This document shows, piece by piece, positions 12,301 through 22,026 of a DNA stretch of 64,000 nt. The stretch's first letter is position 1. Each line of letters opens with the position of its first letter. A model generated the notes under the pieces. The model saw nothing but the letters and a program-made list of their open reading frames with translations. It was not told the origin of the DNA and ran no database searches. The stretch covers positions 124,001-188,000 of the forward strand of contig JADQAV010000005.1 of NCBI GenBank assembly GCA_019775845.1, written 5' to 3'. The stretch comes from Myrmaecium sp. VS I D KN 1 (Eukaryota > Ascomycota > Dothideomycetes > Valsariales > Valsariaceae). The position numbers were made by a program, and so were the translations under genes.

Positions 12301-12541
12301 GTCGTCCAAGGCAAGTCACCACGAACGTGGCTACAGCGTTGACCGTGCGAGCAGCCATCGCCGCTCCACCCGCTCGCGGTCCAACACGGCGGACCGGTCG
12401 ATCTCGGAACAGCAGCAGCCGCCCCCCTCCACGTCCGTGAGCAGCAGCGTTAAGAAGCGGCTGAGCTTGCTGACGCTGGGGAAGAAGGCTAGCAAGACCA
12501 GCGTCAAAACGAGTCGCCTTGGCGGCACGTCCGAAGAGTAG
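6308..12541 (+). CDS. DCK1: DOCK-family Rho/Rac guanine nucleotide exchange factor
   Basis: Homologue of dedicator-of-cytokinesis proteins (yeast Dck1), which with an ELMO partner load GTP onto Rac/Rho5-type GTPases at membranes. The exons are 6308-11885 and 11937-12541. The 51-bp intron has donor GTGAGT, branch CTAAC and acceptor TAG. The product has 2060 residues. An SH3 domain lies at about 13-80 (ALYP-like IYPFQP, then DGAWYRGYL). A DHR-1/C2-like lipid-binding region lies at about 650-835 (SDIYVTLVEPFLPR onward). Helical armadillo-like repeats follow. The DHR-2 exchange domain lies at about 1440-1800 (FLKDMQKEDIYIRYVHQLA; YFRVVYKGLGFP; DYYLLSRPNYF). The tail beyond about 1880 is Ser/Arg-rich and disordered. 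Domain order and length match the DOCK-A/B type. Two in-frame upstream ATGs (6176 and 6260) could form a 30-codon uORF if transcribed. Confidence 0.93.
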
Positions 12542-14338
12542 CGTCGTTATCTCATTCCGTTCCTTTCTTTTTCCCTTCTCTTGTTAAACCGATTAGGTCC
12601 TTGTCTTTTTGAGGGTCGTTGTTCCAGAAATGAGGCGGGGTAGGAAAACAAAAAAGTTGGATACTATATTGATCGGTTGGTTGGGTTTTCCCCCCGACCT
12701 TGCGAAAACTAGTCATCTCTCTCTTCTTTCGTTTTGTCATTTTCTTCTTCTTCTCTTTCGTCTTCCTCCTCCTTCTTCTACTCCTCCTCATCTCCTTTGT
12801 GAATCCATCTCCTGTCTTCTTTCTCTGTCACTATTTCGATTTGGATCGTCAAGCGTGGTTCTGGACTGGTTTTTTTTTTTTTTGTTCTTTCTTTCTGTGT
12901 CTACTTTTGAGGGTTAGGCGGCGGATATCCATGCATACTGGCAAAGGGTGATCAGGGGCGAATCAGGGGTGATGGGTGCCGTGGGTGAACGGGCAAGGCT
13001 GGATCTTCTCTCTCTCTCTCACTTTCATCTATCTCCTCCTCCTTTTTCATCCCCTCTGTCCAAACATACAGCATCACATACACACTTATACCAAGCTAGC
13101 AAACTGTGTTTGTATTACCTCGGTTGTTTACTTCTCTATTCTCCCTTCTCTTCTCCTACTACCTCTCCTATTTAAGGAACTTCTTTGCTACTATCGGACT
13201 TTTTTCCACTCCGTAGCCAACTTGATAACCTACTTCTCTTTTACTTCCTTGCCTTCTTTTTCTGTCGATCTAGCACGTCATTCTGCCGCGGTGCATACAA
13301 AATTCCAGGACGATCCTCCGTTCCCTTGCTTACACCTGTCGCCTTTTCCCCTCATCTTTTCTCCTTCTCTACCTTTTCTCTTTATTTGTACTCATAATTG
13401 TTTCTATACCCCTAGCTTCCAACATACCTACAATTGATCTCGTTCTGTTTCCAAAAAGTCACGGCGAGCGGCGCGAGAGGGGAGGAGAGGAGCGCGATAA
13501 GCTGATTTGGCCAGGGATATATATCAATGGCGCGTGTCTCTCCCTCCCTCCCTGCCTCTCTTTCTATGTGCCTGAGATCGACTGATATACGCCTGTGTCC
13601 CTTGGCCCATGTCCTACGCGAACATATCACCGCTATCTTTGAACCAGTGTAACCTCGAACTCATAATTATCTCTAACCAGAACCCTGTATTTGTCTCTTG
13701 CAGCCATCTGCCGGCTCACTCGCCGCTGCTACAAACGGCAAGGGAATCAGTCAGTCACTACGTTCATCTGCATGTCGGACTGGAACGGGAAGAAGATGAG
13801 AGGTGCCATCCTTCCACTGATCTCCCGCGTCGCAGGATAGAAAGAAAGGTCAAAATCAAGCAACAGCGCAAAAGCTAAACGAAAAATAAGGCCCGGAACG
13901 ATGGCCGAGAGAAGCAGGATGAGGAGATAAAAAGGGTTGGTTTTCGTATCTGGTAGCCGAAAAGAAAGTACAAAAAAAGCCAAAGGTATATCTCGCCAAC
14001 CCAGAAGAAGGAGACAGGAGGAAAATAAAAGACACCCGCGACGCCGGCAGACGAAAGACCCAGACTTCCCATAACCCGCATAGCCCCATTCCTTTCCCGA
14101 ACCCTATCTTGACATCTTGACGAAGTCAAATCCTTACAATGGCCCACTCATAACATGTCTCCCTCGCAGAGGGAGATAGAGGTTGAGAAAGGAGAAAGGA
14201 GAAGAGAAGACGACGCAACAACCTCATTCCCTGACCCATAACTGCTGCAATAGACCAGCGAAAGCGAAAAAGCAAACGAGAGCTCGGAGAAGGAGGAACC
14301 GATTTTAGAAGACCAGAACAGCAGGACGACAATCTCTC
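12542..14338. other. 1.8-kb convergent intergenic/3'-UTR region
   Basis: Lies between the stop codons of the DOCK gene (+) and HbrB gene (-). It is strongly pyrimidine-rich on the + strand (12540-13400, with T-runs near 12870 and CT-runs near 13005) and purine-rich after 13850. I see no credible gene. The T-rich tracts are plausible transcript-end and polyadenylation regions. Confidence 0.5.
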
Positions 14339-16897
14339 TCAAAGAAAGCCGGGCATCCCTCCGGCAACACCACCCCCTCCGGCGGCAACGGCCACCCCTT
14401 GCTGCCCGGCCCCAGCCCTCGGTAGCTTCGCGCCCACAAACCCTCTCCGCTGTCTTCCCGTCCGGCCGCGGCCAAGCCAGTTGTATTTCAGCTCCTTGGT
14501 CAGCCTCTCCATCTTCCGCTGGGCCTCGTCGCCGCTCTGCACCGACGCCAGCACGCTCATGCACTGAAGCATGCGCCCCACCGTCTCCGTTACGGTTGCG
14601 CTGTCCATCTGCCGAGGTAAGGTGCGTGGCAGAGTTGCGTTTCCGCTACCGGCAGAAGGAGGCGGATGAAGCGGGGTGGAGTGGAAGCTCCCTGCAGAGG
14701 TGGAGGAGGTGGCACGAGAGCGTGTATTGGAGAGCGCGGTGGCGAAGGGAGTCGTCGAGGAGGGGAGCGAGGAAGAAGGCGTGAAATTGGCGAGGGGGTT
14801 GTCGAGGAAGTTAGTAGATCCGGAATTGAGACTGCTGAAGGCGGAGGGCGAGGCGGTGGAGGCGGAGGTAGAAGGGCGGATGAGAGCGTTCGGGTCGGAA
14901 GGGAGAATGGTTGGGTTGGTGGACGACGCGCCCACTGGGTCCGTAAGGCCTGCAGCGAGATTTTCGATAGACAGCCGGCTGAATATCGCGGTGAGGGTGT
15001 CGTGGCGGGGAAGAATGACAACGTCACGGAAGGTGAGGAGGACCAACCGGCGCACTTCGAGATCATAGCCGAGGGAGGGGATATTCTGATCGGGCTGAGC
15101 TTCGGGATTACAAGGTAGTGCCGCGCTCCAGAACTCGGAAGCTTCATGAGGGGCGAGAAGGGAGCCTCGTCCACGAAACTCGAGGTCGAGAGGAAGAAAA
15201 ACGGCTTGCAGAAACGGAAGGATGGTGGTGAAGACGATAAGCCACATTTCCACTAGGTGAGGAACGAGCCGATCATCAGGGATGTGGCGGATGGTCTGGT
15301 CAAGTGAAGAAAAGCCGGTTTGGAGGAGCTCATTGACATCGCCGATGATAATGTTCGGAGCCTGTTTCTGTATGCATCGCCGTATGTGAACAAGAACAAG
15401 AGCATTGAAGTCTTCGATAGGTGGCCTGGGATCTTCGCCCTCGAAAATGTGGAGCAGCCGTGCCTTAAGCAGTGGCCATGCATCGTCTGGCGTCAGCCCC
15501 TGGATCCCAAACGAGGCTCCTAAGCCGGCCAGGTCACCGGCTGGCGATGGTCCTATGGCAACCGCGGGTGTCGATGCACCAGCACTCCACTCAGAGCGAT
15601 CCAAGCTGAATGACTGATTCCGTTCCTTGAATTCCCTCTCAGCTTCCAAAAACGGAGCTAGGGACGAGGCCGCCTTCTCTTCTTTCTTCTTTTGCCGTAG
15701 CCCTCTCCCACCGTGTCTGAGGTCCAGTCCAGTCACTGATTGCGCAAATGTGGTCGAGTGCCCAGGTGACGCCGGAGCAGCGAAGGAGTAGAGGGGTTGA
15801 GGGGCACTTGGATCCGTAGGCTTTGAACTGCTGCTCGCAGAGGAAAGGGGCAAGTGATGATCGTCCTTATCTTTGAGTTTATGCTTCTGCCTCAGAAGGA
15901 AGTTGTGCTTGTGCTTTTCTTTCTCCTTCTGGTTTTCCGGTGCAGTGTGAGTCTGGGTCCTCTCCATCGGTACCAGCGTGGATGTGGACGCATTTGCGGA
16001 TGAGTAGAGAGACGAGTTACCCGACATATTCGGATCTGCTAGACTTGTCGTTGAAGCGTTCAGCATCAGACGGTTCAACGCGCCCGCATTGGCCATCGCA
16101 ATTTTATTAGGCGAGGGCAGCGCAGGGTGCTTCCTGTCCAGATCCTTTTCCTTCGATGTCGATATCCCCTTGGGCTTTGAGAACGGCAATTTCATCTTCG
16201 ACTTTTCCTTCACCGGCTTCTGCTCGGCCTGCATATAGGGATATTGTGGGCTCGGCCCCTCACCAGGTGAATGCAATGGACTCTTCGGGAAGACTACATT
16301 TGCCGCCGTTGCCGCTGCCACCCTATGCCCGCCTACTATGCCGTTCTGATATGTCATACCGTTCGTGCGAAATGTCACTTGTCCCGGGAGGGGCGGCGGT
16401 GAGGTTTGGGGGCTTTGCGTACCACCCGCGCCGGGCTCTGGGATGGTGGTGGATCGTTTGCGATTGTTTTGCTGACTGCTCTGAGTGTGCATCATAGCTG
16501 CTTGCGCCGCGATTTGCGAGGGTGTGAGTTGCGACATCGCCGGCGATGCATGGGAGGAGGATAGTGTGGGCTCAAAGTAGCCTTGGGATCTCTGGCGAGG
16601 ACGATGACCTAGGTGGAAAGCCGACGGGGCCTCGACAGTGGGCGATATGTTGCGCGACGGAGGCTCCGTCACTACTCGAGGATTTGGTGGACGGGAAGAG
16701 CTGTGTGCAACGCTGGCAGAGGCATCGATGGAAGTTGGCCGATTTGCCCGGCGACGGTGGTATGGCGAGGGCTTGCTAGCTGAAACGGCTGTTATTTGCG
16801 ATGAGTCGGAGTCAGATTCTTGCTCTTCGACCCCTCGAGTAACCTTCTGTGCCGGCGGGCCTGGATAGCCAGTCGGAGTCCTGGGAGAGGAAGGCAT
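14339..16897 (-). CDS. hbrB: HbrB/Bit61-like TORC2 subunit
   Basis: Predicted adaptor subunit of TOR complex 2 (yeast Bit61/Bit2, animal PRR5/Protor, Aspergillus HbrB, named for a hyperbranching mutant), acting in polarity and cell-wall/actin signalling. It is a single exon of 852 residues from an ATG at 16897. Residues 1-460 are disordered, rich in Ser/Pro/Gln/Lys, with numerous basic-SP sites suited to phosphorylation. The conserved HbrB domain starts near Trp474 (DDAWPLLKARLLHIFEGED) and runs to about 700, with helical motifs such as VHIRRCIQ and RHIPDDRLVPHLVEMW. A Ser/Thr-rich linker follows, then a last helix (MLQCMSVLASVQSGDE) and a Gly-rich end. It is divergent from GON7 with 434 bp between starts. 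Confidence 0.9.
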   Translation of the reverse strand: MPSSPRTPTGYPGPPAQKVTRGVEEQESDSDSSQITAVSASKPSPYHRRRANRPTSIDASASVAHSSSRPPNPRVVTEPPSRNISPTVEAPSAFHLGHRPRQRSQGYFEPTLSSSHASPAMSQLTPSQIAAQAAMMHTQSSQQNNRKRSTTIPEPGAGGTQSPQTSPPPLPGQVTFRTNGMTYQNGIVGGHRVAAATAANVVFPKSPLHSPGEGPSPQYPYMQAEQKPVKEKSKMKLPFSKPKGISTSKEKDLDRKHPALPSPNKIAMANAGALNRLMLNASTTSLADPNMSGNSSLYSSANASTSTLVPMERTQTHTAPENQKEKEKHKHNFLLRQKHKLKDKDDHHLPLSSASSSSKPTDPSAPQPLYSFAAPASPGHSTTFAQSVTGLDLRHGGRGLRQKKKEEKAASSLAPFLEAEREFKERNQSFSLDRSEWSAGASTPAVAIGPSPAGDLAGLGASFGIQGLTPDDAWPLLKARLLHIFEGEDPRPPIEDFNALVLVHIRRCIQKQAPNIIIGDVNELLQTGFSSLDQTIRHIPDDRLVPHLVEMWLIVFTTILPFLQAVFLPLDLEFRGRGSLLAPHEASEFWSAALPCNPEAQPDQNIPSLGYDLEVRRLVLLTFRDVVILPRHDTLTAIFSRLSIENLAAGLTDPVGASSTNPTILPSDPNALIRPSTSASTASPSAFSSLNSGSTNFLDNPLANFTPSSSLPSSTTPFATALSNTRSRATSSTSAGSFHSTPLHPPPSAGSGNATLPRTLPRQMDSATVTETVGRMLQCMSVLASVQSGDEAQRKMERLTKELKYNWLGRGRTGRQRRGFVGAKLPRAGAGQQGVAVAAGGGGVAGGMPGFL

Positions 16898-17331
16898 CGT
16901 GGTTCTGTGTTACCAGCCAGCGAGCGGATGGGTGGTTGGCGTGGTGGAAAGTGATGCCGGCAAGTAGAGGCTATTATGCCTTGCAGCGGCTGCGGGCTGG
17001 AAGTATAAATTTCCCTAGGGGTAGGTCATGGCCGGCACGACACGGAGACGAAGGGAAGCGTTCAGGCTTGGTAAATTGAGCCAAGGTGAGACAGGTTCGT
17101 GTACGGAATATTGGAGGTTGTGAATAGGATGGCCGGGCATCATAGCCCCAGACCGAACAACGCTTGATGGGACTCGGCCGTCCTTGATCGGCGCTAAAAA
17201 TAGTTAGCTCTGACACCCCTCCATCGATCAACGACATCCCGTCTGAAGAAGAACCCAATCCCGCCAAGACAGTTTACCACAGGATCTTGGACTACCTACA
17301 GCGACAGCTCCCCCCTACCATTCGCTCCGAG
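16898..17331. other. Divergent promoter between HbrB and GON7
   Basis: 434 bp between two divergent ATGs, so a bidirectional promoter is likely. No strong single motif is seen. An upstream TTG-initiated extension of GON7 (17287) is open but unlikely to be used. Confidence 0.5.
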
Positions 17332-17616
17332 ATGGCAGGATCAGACGCTTCTCCGGCTCAGGCTCTCAAAGCAACATATCAGAATCGCTCAACAGTAGAT
17401 GGCGACGTTCAAACCTTCAATCGCGAGCTTCCGCCCGCATCGGCCGACAAGACCGAATATCTATCAGCGCTTCGAAGCTCAATTGTGGAGATCCAGGCTA
17501 CGGTGAATACCTTTCTGACAAGCAAAATGGAGGAGGATACAAAAGTAGCAGGCCGGGCGGCAGATGATAGCAAAGAGGAAGCGAACTATGGCGAAGAGGT
17601 TGTCGACGAGGATTGA
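17332..17616 (+). CDS. GON7: EKC/KEOPS complex subunit Gon7
   Basis: Small fungal subunit of the KEOPS complex, which makes the universal tRNA t6A modification and also affects telomeres and transcription. The product has 94 residues from the ATG at 17332 (MAGSDASPAQ). The diagnostic stretch has LKATYQNRS near the N-terminus and ADKTEYLSALRSSIVEIQ followed by VNTFLTSKMEEDTK. This is the Gon7 pattern of a short strand, a Tyr-Leu-x-x-Leu-Arg helix and an MEED end. The tail is acidic and disordered. The family is normally about 100-125 residues, so the size fits. The frame is open upstream only through a TTG at 17287, which I do not use. The assignment rests on motif resemblance. Confidence 0.82.
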   Translation: MAGSDASPAQALKATYQNRSTVDGDVQTFNRELPPASADKTEYLSALRSSIVEIQATVNTFLTSKMEEDTKVAGRAADDSKEEANYGEEVVDED

Positions 17617-18166
17617 GCCCGAGCCATCGCACAACGAAATGCAATCCGAAGATGTTATCATTCGGATCTATGCAAGAGTGCTCCTCTCCCCGCTTTCCTT
17701 CGCGCATCACGACGTCCTGTTCCGCCCCACAAAAGACTACAACAACCGATTGTGGCTCCATAGCAGGGAAAGACAGTTTAATCAATGGATATGTGCTTGA
17801 TCCTACGGTGGAGAGGATTCAAGGATCTGAACATGGGAGCTAGTCATCAAGGGAAACCTGGAATCATGAGAGGACGGATTAGCCTAAGGTGTGTATTGCG
17901 ACCAGCCTATGTACTTCAGTGAGCTCACAACTCCCTCCAAAGCAGTCGGATTTTCCAGCAACTGTAGCTTCAACCGAGGCAGCAGTGGCAGCTTGACAGA
18001 CAAGAAAAGTCAAGTCTGTCTATTGTGCCAGTCTGCATTGCCCCTTTCCCGACAATGATACGTCCTTATATAGCGCACTCCTGCTCCCCAACGCGAAAAG
18101 CTATTGTTCACTCATGGTGAACCGACCTTTCTCTTGGTGGCATTTGTGCCCTGTTGCGATTCCGCG
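17617..18166. other. Intergenic, convergent 3' ends
   Basis: 550 bp between the GON7 stop and the stop of the 18167-18976 gene. No gene or notable repeat is seen. The minus-strand open frame at 17498-17785 is a shadow overlapping GON7. Confidence 0.5.
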
Positions 18167-18976
18167 CTAGTTTTCCATCCACCGTTGTATACCTGCCTGT
18201 TTCTCAGCCAATTGCTTCCTTAGGTTAGCCGCATCCGTTGCTTCCTCAAATTCTTCGTCGTCGCCCTCAAAACCATAAGGATGCTCTTCCCTGTAACGGT
18301 CAATCCTCTCCTGCTCCTCTTCACGAAGCTGCTGGAAACGAAGGTGCCACGCCTCTCGTCTTTCATTTTTCTCGGCATAGCTGAGTTTGGGTTCACGACG
18401 GTAGGCTTCGCTCCGTCCACCAACGGCATTATCAGCACTGCGGGAATTTTGCTCTGTTGCCATCGTTGAAGTTCCTTCTGATGTCTCGATTGGGTTTTGC
18501 TTGGGTCTTCCGACCCGGTCATTGATATCTGGCATCCGAGGCGTCTCATCATAGCTGTCATCCTTCGGGACACGAGGAGCTCTGGATTCGAACCCAGGGG
18601 GTATCGGATATGTCCTTGCCGAAAGCCCAGGAGGTGGAAGCCCAGGTGGCGGACCTCTAACACATGTAGCGGTTTCAGTCCAGTGTGAGTTTGACTGGGT
18701 TACCGTCCCCGCTGGCAGTCGATGCTGGTGACTGACTTCTGGCTTGTTATGACCGTCCATAGCATCGGGGTGCACGGCACCAGAAGTTGATCTTGGCTGT
18801 TCAGTTACGGAACATTGACGGAAATGCCCATCCAGGGCTATAAGATCTTCCAAAATCTCTGCGGAGCAGGTGATGTTCGCGGGATAACCTTCTCCACCGG
18901 GTGTAGAAGCGACTCTTGCCGTTGTAGAGGAAGGGCCATTCTGTGCGGGTGAGGGTGCTCCTTGAGAAGAGGACAT
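18167..18976 (-). CDS. Orphan protein with Arg/Glu-rich C-terminal helix
   Basis: A single open frame of 269 residues from an ATG at 18976. I do not recognise a family. Residues 1-90 are polar and Ser/Thr-rich. A Pro/Gly patch (PPPGLPPPGL and IPPGFESRAP) lies at about 110-135. Residues 195-269 form a long charged helix (RREAWHLRFQQLREEEQERIDRYREEH), then an acidic segment (GDDEEFEEATDAANLRKQLAEKQ) and a short RWMEN end. The charged helix suggests a coiled-coil or RNA/protein scaffold role, but this is inference. The size, an ATG start and non-random composition favour a real gene over chance. Confidence 0.6.
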   Translation of the reverse strand: MSSSQGAPSPAQNGPSSTTARVASTPGGEGYPANITCSAEILEDLIALDGHFRQCSVTEQPRSTSGAVHPDAMDGHNKPEVSHQHRLPAGTVTQSNSHWTETATCVRGPPPGLPPPGLSARTYPIPPGFESRAPRVPKDDSYDETPRMPDINDRVGRPKQNPIETSEGTSTMATEQNSRSADNAVGGRSEAYRREPKLSYAEKNERREAWHLRFQQLREEEQERIDRYREEHPYGFEGDDEEFEEATDAANLRKQLAEKQAGIQRWMEN

Positions 18977-20052
18977 GATGGCTGCGCAAAGAGGTTCTTC
19001 TCCGGTTTGGCCGCGAAGATTGTTCTTAGTGTGCGATGTTGTTTGTTCTGCGAATTTCGCTTGTCCTCTGGAAAGCTTGTGTATGGTTCAACCAAATGCA
19101 ACCCGTATTATGAGATCTTATTTGAGATCTGGGCCAGCGCCTTCCTTCCGATGCCGTGCACCTGACAGTCTTTGATGTAGATCTGAGGGTAGTAAGGAGG
19201 AGAGGGTGACTCCTGCCGATGTATATTTGAAAAGATACTTAGGTAGATACGGGACGCCAAGTTCCGGAGTGAAGTTTGAAGCAATGCAGTGGCTGCACCA
19301 TAGGCTAATAGACCAGGTGGAGCAATAGTTGCTAGCATATTTCCAAGAGGTATACCTTGAGAAGCTTGATATAAATATGTAAAACCTAGACCGACAACGG
19401 AGAAAAAGCGGTGGAAAAGGTATAGAAAAGCTTGCAACGCCGACAATAGTTACACAAACCGTGGGTTACACATAAGTTGAAGGAAAACATTGTTTATACC
19501 TACCACTGAAGTTATTAAATACTCTATTGAGAGTTGATCTGTCTGGACATGAGACTTCGACGATAGGACTTTGCCTCACTCGAAGCTATCTATCGAAGCT
19601 ATCTATCTCTACCGGAATGCAGCGAGATTTCATAGAGCCCTCCAAGATGTTGTCGGATTTATCACAGACAAAAAATCCAACAGTGACTGTCTAGGTGTTC
19701 ACGTATCGTCGTTACTCTTTAAAATACGTACGTACTCGATAGATCGTTCCCTCAAATATTCGCGAGACGCGGTGGGGTGGAAGAAGGCCGAGCCGCGCTA
19801 ACCCGAAAAAGGAAGACTGGAACTGGCCTCTCTGTAAAAAAAACTACGATACCAAACCACAACCGCGACTTTCTCATCGCACAACAGCATTGATTCAAAG
19901 CGCTTTTCCGGCGAAAGCTTTTTTGCGCAAACTTGTTACGCTGCCTTCTACCTCTCGTGAGCTCCTTGGGCGACCTTTCGATATACTATACCGAGTCAAG
20001 AGCGGTCGCATCTACGAACTGTTGCGCGAAGGTCGAATTCGTACTTTTGACC
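18977..20052. other. 1.1-kb upstream region of the KH-protein gene
   Basis: Divergent region between the orphan gene and the KH gene. It is AT-richer than the genes. A hydrophobic minus-strand open frame (19108-19446) lacks an ATG at its start and is listed separately. Nothing else is supported. Confidence 0.45.
19108..19446 (-). other. Possible small hydrophobic ORF, unproven
   Basis: A 112-codon frame that opens with TTG and has its first ATG at about codon 37. It reads like a membrane protein in part (FLYLFHRFFSVVGLGFTYLY; MLATIAPPGLLAYGAATALL). A real gene would need an upstream exon; an ATG near 19490 followed by a GTAACC donor is one possibility. No family is recognised. This may be chance in AT-rich DNA. 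Confidence 0.2.
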
Positions 20053-22026
20053 ATGTCCGGACAACCGGACATTCAATCCATACTCGCTGCGCTTGGTATG
20101 GACACAGCTGATGGTTCTTCTTCTGTTATCATATAAAAACTGACAGCTTCCATAGCAGCTCAGCAACGGCCAACGAGCACACCAGCGTCAACCGTTCAGC
20201 CCCATGCCCAGGCAGCTCCGAGTCTGCCGCAAGGCTTTCCTGGCGTCGTTCCAACCCCAACGCCACCCGCAACTATTCCTGCGTTTCCTCTCCCACAACC
20301 CACCAACTCAGGGAGTCTCGATCTAAGCGCCATCAAACCGGTCAACACAGGTTCCGTAAGCATCACGGACGCCATAGCAAAAGCCAAAGGTATAGCAGCG
20401 GAGAGGGGACTATCCTATGAAACCAGTCGGGGCAGTACCAGTACGTGTACTGAGTTCTTTTGGTCATAATGGTCTTTTCGGGTGGTGTTGTGTACTAATG
20501 TCTTCACGCAGACGCTGCGCGCGACGACCCGCGCCTGGCGGGAAGGTCGTCCTACAGACCACGGTCCCGTTCGAGGTCGCGATCCCCGCCTCGTCGCGAC
20601 AACTTCAGAGATAATTACAATCCGTACCGCGATGAGCGTCGCGATGATTCGCGCAGAGGCGGGTACGGCAGGGACCGCTCACGGTCACCACCAGCTCACG
20701 GACGCAACACTTTCTCGCCTCCCAGAGGTTACGCCGGACGCGAACGTTCTCCTCAAGATAACTCCGAAACCATACAGATTGCCTCATCGCTTGTCGGTTT
20801 AGTCATCGGCAGACAGGGTGAAAACCTCAGACGGATCGAACAGGATACTGGTACTCGCATTCAGTTTCTAACGGGTCCTGAAGCCGGCGCACCTGAGCGC
20901 CAGTGCAGAATCACTGGCAACCCTAGGGCACGCGCCGATGCCAAGAGAGAAATCAATCGTATCATCGAAGAGAATGGTGGCAGCGGTGTGAAAGACGCTA
21001 CTGGCCGTGGTGGGAGAAAACAAGCTGCTAGTCAACAGCCACCGCCTCTTCGCGAGGGAGAGAACAATCTCCAAATAATGGTTCCCGATCGGACTGTCGG
21101 TTTGATCATTGGAAGGGGCGGTGAAACTATCCGTGATCTGCAAGAGCGCAGCGGATGCCACGTGAACATCGTAGGGGAGAACAAAAGTGTCAACGGTCTT
21201 CGTCCGGTCAACCTCATCGGGTCTCCACAAGCTGCTGCGAAGGCTAAGGAACTCATCATGGAGATTGTCGATAGCGACACGCGGACGATGGCCCAAGGGG
21301 GTGGTCGCGATATCCAACGATCGGGAGGCTTTGATGCGCATGGCGCCGACCAGTTTGGCGGTGCTGGTAACAAGGTCAACGATACCATTATGGTCCCTTC
21401 AGACTCCGTGGGTATGATCATCGGCAAGGGTAAGCGATGTTCTCCAACAGCATACTGGTTCAGTCTAGCTAATCACTTTGCAGGTGGCGAAACCATCAAG
21501 GAGATGCAAAATCAGACAGGCTGCAAGATCAATGTTTCTCAAGCATCCGGTGCAGACATTGAAAGGGAGATCGGGCTTGTTGGTACTCGTCAAGCGATTG
21601 AGGACGCCAAGCGAGCCATTTGGGAGAAAGTAGATACAGTGGTAAGTAAGACTGTCCAACTGACATGGGCCAACAACGCTGACCTCTATCAAGCGACAGA
21701 AGAACGGAGCTGCTGCTGGAGGCAGTAGAGGAGGACGGGATAACGACAACAGCAACTTTAATGATCGCTACTCACAACAACAGCCCTATGGACAGCAGCC
21801 AGCTGCGCAGGCCATGGCTCACATGGGTCAGGCCGGTGTGCCGGGAGCCGCTGGAAGCGACCCGAATGCTGTTGCAGCCGCCGCCGCTGCGGCAGGAGAC
21901 CCGTATGCCGCCTATGGTGGTTACCAAAACTATGTGGCCATGTGGTATGCCATGGCTCAGCAACAGGCCGCCCAGGCCCAAGGGGCAGGCCAGAATGACC
22001 AACAGCAGAGACCGCCTGGGGCCTAG
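20053..22026 (+). CDS. Triple-KH RNA-binding protein (FUBP/KSRP-like)
   Basis: Sequence-specific single-stranded RNA/DNA-binding protein. It has five exons: 20053-20095, 20156-20440, 20512-21429, 21484-21641 and 21694-22026. All have GT..AG borders and compatible phases, giving 578 residues. An Arg/Ser/Asp-rich segment at about 115-190 precedes three KH domains. KH1 (from about 195) has VIGRQGENLRRIE. KH2 (from about 294) has IIGRGGETIRDLQ. KH3 (from about 397) has MIIGKGGETIKEM, whose GKGG loop is split by intron 3. Each carries the canonical GxxG loop, so all should bind nucleic acid. The C-terminus is Gln/Ala/Gly/Tyr-rich (AAYGGYQNYVAMWYAMAQQQ), as in FUBP-type proteins. The layout resembles animal FUBP/KSRP and fungal KH regulators of mRNA stability. 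Its precise targets are unknown. Confidence 0.9.

Noticed and set aside
12948-13437. Open frames rich in Phe/Ser/Leu downstream of the DOCK gene
   Set aside because: Produced by the pyrimidine-rich tract. No ATG-led protein-like sequence and no splice structure.
18576-18601. tRNA-like T-arm (CTGGGTTCGAATCCAG on the minus strand)
   Set aside because: The stem-loop fits a T-arm, but no A-box, anticodon arm or acceptor stem lies at the right distance. It falls inside the coding frame for IPPGFESRAP.
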